From IMG/VR virus record IMGVR_UViG_3300030450_000764, positions 1 through 41,296 of that record: DNA of 41,296 bases. One strand, 5' to 3'. Both the position numbers and the translations under genes were made by a program. The notes below the pieces were generated by a model that saw only the letters and a program-made list of their open reading frames with translations, did not search any database and was not told the DNA's origin. This DNA comes from a virus. Positions 37,675 to 41,296 of this stretch are shown piece by piece; positions within the stretch are counted from its first letter, which is position 1, and each line of letters opens with the position of its first letter.

Positions 37675-38252
37675 AAGAACTCCATGCGGCCTTGAAGAAA
37701 TTTCAAGAGCAATGCCCTTCTCTATCTAAATCAAGAACGGCAGGATTAGGGAAATTCTCCTATCAATACACGCCCCTGGAAGAGATGCTTTCAGTTGTTC
37801 AACCCGTGTTACTTAAAAATGATCTTGTTTTAACTCAAACTTTTGGGTGCAATGAGCACGGTCAAACTTTGATCGTTACCCATTTGATTCATAAATCAGG
37901 TGAAGAATTAAAGGGCGAAACACCTTTATTCTTACCCAACGACATGGGATCAAAACCAATGTTTACTTACGGCGGTTCTATTACTTATGCCCGACGGTAT
38001 GCGATCAAAATGATCCTCGGAATTGAACCCGACATGGATATGAATACAGAGGAAGAATTACCTAATCAACTCGTCAAACCCGTCACGAAAGCAAAGACCG
38101 AACCCGTCAAGTCTGACCTAAAGACAGTGTTCTTGAAAAAGCTAAAAGATCCTGATTCTGATAGTGAAAAGATTATTGCAATGGCTGAGCAACGACATAA
38201 AGAAGGACAGTTATCAAAGGATGATCTAACCGAGATCAAGTTAGCCGTATGA
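37671..38252 (+). CDS. ERF-family single-strand annealing protein
   Basis: A 193-residue protein with SYQYTPLEEMLSVVQPVLLK, VTHLIHKSGEELKGETPLFL and FTYGGSITYARRYAIKMILG, the diagnostic ERF region. The acidic/lysine C-terminal tail is usual. It binds ssDNA and anneals strands resected by the exonuclease. Confidence 0.9.
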   Translation: MKELHAALKKFQEQCPSLSKSRTAGLGKFSYQYTPLEEMLSVVQPVLLKNDLVLTQTFGCNEHGQTLIVTHLIHKSGEELKGETPLFLPNDMGSKPMFTYGGSITYARRYAIKMILGIEPDMDMNTEEELPNQLVKPVTKAKTEPVKSDLKTVFLKKLKDPDSDSEKIIAMAEQRHKEGQLSKDDLTEIKLAV

Positions 38253-38476
38253 CTGAATATCTAACACCCAAAGACCTGGCAGAACGCTACGGCATAAAAA
38301 TTTCAACCGTCAGAGTATGGAGGCAGAGAACAAAAAGAGGGCAATCTTATGGACCGAAATGGGAAGATACAGGACCAGTCCTGTTGAAACCCTATTCCCC
38401 TCGAATCAGATATAAACTAACTGATGTTCTTGAGTGGGAAGCTAAGAACAACATCCAACCCCAAACTTCTAATTAA
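38249..38476 (+). CDS. Excisionase-like HTH protein
   Basis: A 75-residue protein with YLTPKDLAERYGIKISTVRV and WRQRTKRGQSYGP, a MerR/excisionase-type winged HTH (HTH_17). The SPRIRYKLTDVLEWE end is the usual C-terminal wing of that class. No integrase is present in the window, so it is more likely a transcription or replication regulator than a true Xis. Confidence 0.82.
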   Translation: MTEYLTPKDLAERYGIKISTVRVWRQRTKRGQSYGPKWEDTGPVLLKPYSPRIRYKLTDVLEWEAKNNIQPQTSN

Positions 38477-38477
38477 C

Positions 38478-38753
38478 ATGGACACTGCATTTTCAGCCCG
38501 CTTTCGTTTTAAAGAAAGAGATCAAAAGGGCAATTCAAAAGCTCCAGACAAGTCACTGATTGTAGACTTCACACCTGAAGAAGCAAAGAAAGCCGCTAAA
38601 TGGTTAATGAACCAGGCGACTGAAGCAGAACTTGGTGGCTCAACAATCCGTCAATACAAAGGGAAAAACTCCTTTGATGAAGTACCAGGATTCACTTTAT
38701 GGGGATCTTATTGGTCTAATAACGAAGGCGGTAAGATCGAGCCTCAAGGCTGA
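38478..38753 (+). CDS. Conserved small protein, ssDNA-linked context
   Basis: A 91-residue protein from ATG at 38478 (MDTAFSARFRFKERDQKGNS, then DFTPEEAKKAAKWLMNQATE and DEVPGFTLWGSYWSNNEGGK). The longer frame that begins upstream is rejected because it overlaps the previous gene. No enzyme motif. Its place after ERF suggests a recombination/replication accessory. Confidence 0.78.
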   Translation: MDTAFSARFRFKERDQKGNSKAPDKSLIVDFTPEEAKKAAKWLMNQATEAELGGSTIRQYKGKNSFDEVPGFTLWGSYWSNNEGGKIEPQG

Positions 38754-39085
38754 TGGAGTTCCTTAGTGACCTCTGGTTCAGTCTTACCTACAGACTAAAG
38801 AGAGCCTTCTACTTTTCTTTTAAGCGGCTTAAATGGTTCCTTCACATCAAGGAACCGCCTCTTATTAGTGTCGAGCTACAAGAAATGCCTAGCGAGATGC
38901 TGGGAGGAATAGAAGGCATGTTGTTCATCAAATGGCAACGTGAAAGGAAGATGCCCGAAGCTTTTCAATTGCAAAGTTTTGAATTTCAACATCTTCTGGA
39001 GTCTTCTAAAAAACAAACCTTTCAGACATTACCCGCCGATGTAGAGAAGGTATTAAAGGAAAAATACGGGGAGAAAAATGCCTAA
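38753..39085 (+). CDS. Hypothetical protein with basic aromatic N-terminus
   Basis: A 110-residue protein. MEFLSDLWFSLTYRLKRAFY begins an aromatic, amphipathic helix pair that may touch membrane. The rest is soluble with SVELQEMPSEMLGGIEGMLF. Its ATG overlaps the previous stop (TGATG). No family recognised. Confidence 0.7.
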   Translation: MEFLSDLWFSLTYRLKRAFYFSFKRLKWFLHIKEPPLISVELQEMPSEMLGGIEGMLFIKWQRERKMPEAFQLQSFEFQHLLESSKKQTFQTLPADVEKVLKEKYGEKNA

Positions 39086-39338
39086 CCCTAATCGCGTTGG
39101 TCAACGTTTCGATGTCGGTGATCGCGTCCTGAAAAGGAGGATTGACGGCATCAATACCAGACTTCCAAAAAGGACAGGAAACGTTGTCGAGGTTGTGGAG
39201 GAAATGAAGAAGGTCAAGAACAGAGCACCTTTTAAGCATTACAGCTATAAGGTTATTTGGGACGATCTAAGATCTCCATCACTCCATGCACAGCAGACTC
39301 TTCGGCCTTTAGATGGAAAGGAGAGAAAGGAAAAATGA
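39078..39338 (+). CDS. SH3-like small protein
   Basis: An 86-residue basic protein: NPNRVGQRFDVGDRVLKRRI, RTGNVVEVVEE and YSYKVIWDDLRSPSLHAQQT. The GDRV..+ ... GxVVEV ... YxVxWDD pattern fits a small beta-barrel (SH3/KOW-like) that binds nucleic acid or protein. Overlaps the previous gene by 8 bases. Confidence 0.72.
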   Translation: MPNPNRVGQRFDVGDRVLKRRIDGINTRLPKRTGNVVEVVEEMKKVKNRAPFKHYSYKVIWDDLRSPSLHAQQTLRPLDGKERKEK

Positions 39339-39529
39339 CTTTCCATGACATAGAGATGCATCACGCATGGGATGCCCATGGAACAAATGGATTGCCTGTT
39401 TGGGATTCCGAAACGAGAGAGACTAAAAAAATAATAGGCACACTGAAGTACAGAATCTCCGATGAGGTTTTATCTCCGTGGTTAGTTGAAGTCAAGCCTC
39501 CTTATCCTTATTTAAGCAGACATGACTAA
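39335..39529 (+). CDS. Small hypothetical protein
   Basis: A 64-residue protein from ATG at 39335 (MTFHDIEMHHAWDAHGTNGL ... SPWLVEVKPPYPYLSRHD). This start overlaps the previous stop (ATGA) and follows GGAGAGAAAGG. A longer upstream frame overlaps the previous gene and is not used. No family recognised. Confidence 0.68.
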   Translation: MTFHDIEMHHAWDAHGTNGLPVWDSETRETKKIIGTLKYRISDEVLSPWLVEVKPPYPYLSRHD

Positions 39530-39671
39530 ACGACAACGTGCCATCGCAGAGGAGGAGACCCCTTTTGGTCATCTCCTCCGACCTCTCCCAGACACCGAGG
39601 AAATCAAACGCGCTCTAACTCGAATAAAAGAGTTAGAGTTTTGGGTTTCTGAACGTAGAAAGAAACTTTGA
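39522..39671 (+). CDS. 49-residue charged protein ending the rightward operon
   Basis: A short ORF (MTKRQRAIAEEETPFGHLLR, then PDTEEIKRALTRIKELEFWV, ending SERRKKL). It overlaps the previous stop by 8 bases and converges with 39633-39938 by 39 bases. It is helical and strongly charged. No family recognised. Confidence 0.65.
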   Translation: MTKRQRAIAEEETPFGHLLRPLPDTEEIKRALTRIKELEFWVSERRKKL

Positions 39672-39938
39672 GAACCAACTCGGTTCTGGCTGTATGACTC
39701 TATTTTCAGCACAGGCAAGCTTCGCGGTTAAGAGGTGAATCTGATCCAAAGACCGTGAAATGAATATGCCTTGCTGATGATTCTGCCTGAGTATTGCCTC
39801 AACACATCGGTGGAGTTCATCAACATCTTCTATTGTTAAAGCTTGCCTTATAGCTTTTTCCATTTCAAGTTCTTCTTCTATTGTCGGCGGCTTTGCCAGC
39901 TCTAAAACATAAGAAAGTTCAGGTGGAAGTTTAGACAT
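39633..39938 (-). CDS. Hypothetical helical protein
   Basis: A 101-residue protein from ATG at 39938 (MSKLPPELSYVLELAKPPTI ... RQALTIEDVDELHRCVEAIL). This start matches the SKLPPEL pattern and is 8 bases inside the previous gene's end, in the usual overlap style. It is helical and acidic in the first half. Function unknown. Confidence 0.72.
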   Translation of the reverse strand: MSKLPPELSYVLELAKPPTIEEELEMEKAIRQALTIEDVDELHRCVEAILRQNHQQGIFISRSLDQIHLLTAKLACAENRVIQPEPSWFSKFLSTFRNPKL

Positions 39939-40125
39939 TACGGCCACCTGTTTGTAAATCACGTTTACCGCCGAGGGTCCAAGTTTGGAACCAATTCGCA
40001 TCGTTTGCTAGTAACTCTGGCAAGCGATTTTTTACTTTGCAATGTAATTCTGAAACGGCTGCCCGCATGTAGGGATCACCACGGTCATAGGCATCAAAGA
40101 AATCCCTAAGATCCAAATCACTCAT
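39931..40125 (-). CDS. Small hypothetical protein
   Basis: A 64-residue protein (MSDLDLRDFFDAYDRGDPYM, then AVSELHCKVKNRLPELLAND, and a basic tail). Overlaps both neighbours by 4 to 8 bases in a tight leftward operon. No family recognised. Confidence 0.7.
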   Translation of the reverse strand: MSDLDLRDFFDAYDRGDPYMRAAVSELHCKVKNRLPELLANDANWFQTWTLGGKRDLQTGGRNV

Positions 40126-40316
40126 TCCATCAGCTCTTTTTCTAACTCTTCTGCCTTTTCATATAAGCCTGTATAGAAGCCGTGCTTTTCATGTCCCTTA
40201 AGATGCCTCCCGTCGAGCACGTACAGCCTCTCTGTTCGGAGCATCCTTTCTGTCTGAGCCTTGACCCACTCTGGTCCCATAACGCTGCGCATAGCAGGGT
40301 TGTCTACTTCTTTCAT
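40122..40316 (-). CDS. Small hypothetical protein
   Basis: A 64-residue mixed-charge helical protein (MKEVDNPAMRSVMGPEWVKA, then LYVLDGRHLKGHEKHGFYTG). Overlaps both neighbours by four bases. Function unknown. Confidence 0.7.
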   Translation of the reverse strand: MKEVDNPAMRSVMGPEWVKAQTERMLRTERLYVLDGRHLKGHEKHGFYTGLYEKAEELEKELME

Positions 40317-40498
40317 TGTAATTTAGTAGTCTCGCTTGGGAAAAGTCTAGCTTCAATAAATTCAACCGCCTGATCATCTAAAGAATTGTTTGTTTGTTTT
40401 GTAGCTGCCTTAAGAATGGAAATAATAAAGCGTTTACCTTGATCACTTTGCAGAAAAGAATACAGCAAAGGCTTTAATGGCTTAAGAAGTTTTTTCAT
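40313..40498 (-). CDS. Small basic amphipathic protein, cyanophage-type
   Basis: A 61-residue protein. MKKLLKPLKPLLYSFLQSDQ begins an amphipathic basic helix, followed by GKRFIISILKAATKQTNNSL and DDQAVEFIEARLFPS. The pattern MKKLLKP..S..GKR.I..L...K.T.N..DD resembles small cyanophage proteins I recall. It may bind membranes or partner with the TM protein encoded just upstream. Confidence 0.72.
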   Translation of the reverse strand: MKKLLKPLKPLLYSFLQSDQGKRFIISILKAATKQTNNSLDDQAVEFIEARLFPSETTKLQ

Positions 40499-40683
40499 AA
40501 GTTACCTCGCCAATCCCTTTTTCTTGGTTGTTTGTCTAATAATACAGCTACTTGCTTTTCTAGCTTGTTTAGGCGGGCAAATATTTCAACGGTGGTTTTC
40601 TGACGGCGGTTACTAATGTTGCTAAATGTCATCATCAGCATCGAGAAGATAGCCCCGACAATTGCAGCAATAATCTCATTCAT
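40495..40683 (-). CDS. Small TM protein with coiled coil
   Basis: A 62-residue protein: an N-terminal hydrophobic segment (NEIIAAIVGAIFSMLMMTFS) followed by a coiled coil (EIFARLNKLEKQVAVLLDKQ) and a basic end. It is the first gene of the minus-strand cluster and diverges from 40713-41207. A spanin- or holin-like lysis role is one option; so is a membrane-bound virion factor. Similar small cyanophage proteins exist by recall. Confidence 0.74.
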   Translation of the reverse strand: MNEIIAAIVGAIFSMLMMTFSNISNRRQKTTVEIFARLNKLEKQVAVLLDKQPRKRDWRGNL

Positions 40684-40712
40684 TTAGATTGTTAAGGTAT
40701 TGCATTTATTTT

Positions 40713-41207
40713 ATGGCAGAAGCTAAGCCACCCGAAAAAATAGCACCACCCAAAAAAGAAAAAGAGAAGATATCAAAAGTAGACCCAGACGATATGCCCG
40801 CATATCAAGAAATGGTTCTTTTCTATCTGACGACTGGGATAAAGACGTTATTAATCGCATGGTGTATAACCATAATTTCGTTAGCCTATATCAAGCTCCC
40901 AGAAAGTAAATGGTGGGTGGCAGATCAGAGAATTGATGCAACATATGCGGCGGGCGTCCTTGGTGGGCTGCTTGGATCGCTCGGAGTGACTGTCGCTAAC
41001 GCAGGCAAAAAGAAAGACGAAAAGAACAATGCTTCTGCTAAAAGAGAAATTGACGAACTAAAAAAAGCTTTAACCGAACTTTCAAAAGCTCAACAATATC
41101 AGACCATTAGGGTGATTACTCCCCTTAAGATAGAAGGGGCCGAGGTTATTAAGACCGATCCAATTACAGGTAAAGAAATTGATCCACAATCTGGAAAACT
41201 AAAATGA
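40713..41207 (+). CDS. Two-TM protein with coiled coil (holin candidate)
   Basis: A 164-residue protein from ATG at 40713 (MAEAKPPEKIAPPKKEKEKI). The upstream TTG frame start is less likely, since it adds only eight hydrophobic residues. TM1: YLTTGIKTLLIAWCITIISL. TM2: TYAAGVLGGLLGSLGVTVAN. A coiled coil (REIDELKKALTELSKAQQ) and a C-terminal tail with VITPLKIEGAEVIK follow. Its stop overlaps the signal-peptide gene at the circular junction, so the four genes make one operon. Two TM and a charged tail fit a holin, but no endolysin lies nearby. A structural membrane protein is also possible. Confidence 0.76.
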   Translation: MAEAKPPEKIAPPKKEKEKISKVDPDDMPAYQEMVLFYLTTGIKTLLIAWCITIISLAYIKLPESKWWVADQRIDATYAAGVLGGLLGSLGVTVANAGKKKDEKNNASAKREIDELKKALTELSKAQQYQTIRVITPLKIEGAEVIKTDPITGKEIDPQSGKLK

Positions 41208-41296
41208 AACGCTTAATTCCTTTCCTCTTTCTCTTCGCGGTATCTCCTGCACAGGCTGGCTATATCCATAAAATTACAGCCTCAGCACAGGGCATC
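41199..41296. repeat. Right copy of the 98-bp overlap
   Basis: Identical to bases 5-102. It holds the start of the signal-peptide gene (ATG at 41204, 31 codons) and the last bases of the two-TM gene. It confirms that the two-TM gene and the export cassette are adjacent in the circular map. Confidence 0.9.
41204..41296 (+). CDS. Partial second copy of the secreted protein gene (contig overlap)
   Basis: The first 31 codons of the gene at 10-528, repeated because the contig end overlaps its start. It is not a second gene. Confidence 0.9.
   Translation, partial: MKRLIPFLFLFAVSPAQAGYIHKITASAQGI

Noticed and set aside
38249-38476. Evidence of lysogeny
   Set aside because: The HTH protein alone is not enough. 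No integrase, CI-type repressor or attachment core was found.
40689-40712. TTG start that lengthens the two-TM protein by eight residues
   Set aside because: The ATG at 40713 is a better start, and the TTG lies only six bases from the divergent gene start, leaving no room for a promoter or ribosome site.
1-41296. CRISPR array or insertion sequence
   Set aside because: No regularly spaced repeats with unique spacers and no transposase gene or terminal inverted repeats were seen.

Overview
This window reads as the complete genome of a small tailed phage, about 41.2 kb unique. Its last 98 bases (41199-41296) repeat bases 5-102, so the contig closes into a circle and the gene at 41204 is the gene at position 10. 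The head and tail genes follow the lambda order and families (small and large terminase, portal, MuF protein, scaffold, capsid, connectors, V, G/GT, H, M, L, K, I, J). A long non-contractile tail, and so a siphovirus, is the best fit. The host is probably a marine picocyanobacterium (Prochlorococcus/Synechococcus). That rests on recall, not on a search: several fiber domains and a block of small membrane and secreted proteins resemble families I know from marine cyanophages. I see no integrase, CI-type repressor, DNA polymerase, recognisable endolysin, tRNA, CRISPR array or photosynthesis gene.

Layout. A divergent promoter and operator at about 33325-33381 splits the genome. Leftward (minus strand, 33324 to 1618) run a ribbon-helix-helix regulator, a primase-helicase, an AT-rich putative origin (30912-31105), packaging genes, head genes (19 to 30 kb), lambda-like tail genes (9.6 to 19 kb), nine tail-fiber or adhesin genes (3.0 to 9.6 kb), and four small genes including membrane proteins. 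Rightward (plus strand, 33382 to 39671) run a SNF2/DEAD-like helicase, a VRR-NUC nuclease, several small genes each behind its own promoter, a RecE-like exonuclease with an ERF annealing protein, an excisionase-like HTH protein and more small genes. A short minus-strand cluster (40683 to 39633) faces that operon. A plus-strand cluster (40713 across the junction to 1670) encodes a two-TM protein and three signal-peptide proteins.

How it works together. The helicase, primase, exonuclease and annealing protein give recombination-linked replication, presumably with a host polymerase. The terminase, portal, scaffold and capsid build the head. G and a -1 frameshifted G-T product help assemble the tail tube (V) around the tape measure. 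M, L, K, I and J form the tip, and the fiber array supplies host recognition.

Most unusual points: an intein-like (Hint/BIL) domain in the N-terminus of the J-like tip protein; a C-terminal zincin domain on the MuF protein; a 433-residue histone-like basic protein facing an acidic protein gene; a fiber gene that appears to start at ATT behind a perfect Shine-Dalgarno; near-identical promoters with a conserved spacer in the small-gene region; CAACCCC leaders without Shine-Dalgarno sites; and a set of cyanomyovirus-type secreted and membrane proteins in a siphovirus. Nine genes of 43-58 codons, too short for a 60-residue ORF cutoff, were found by reading the intergenic stretches.
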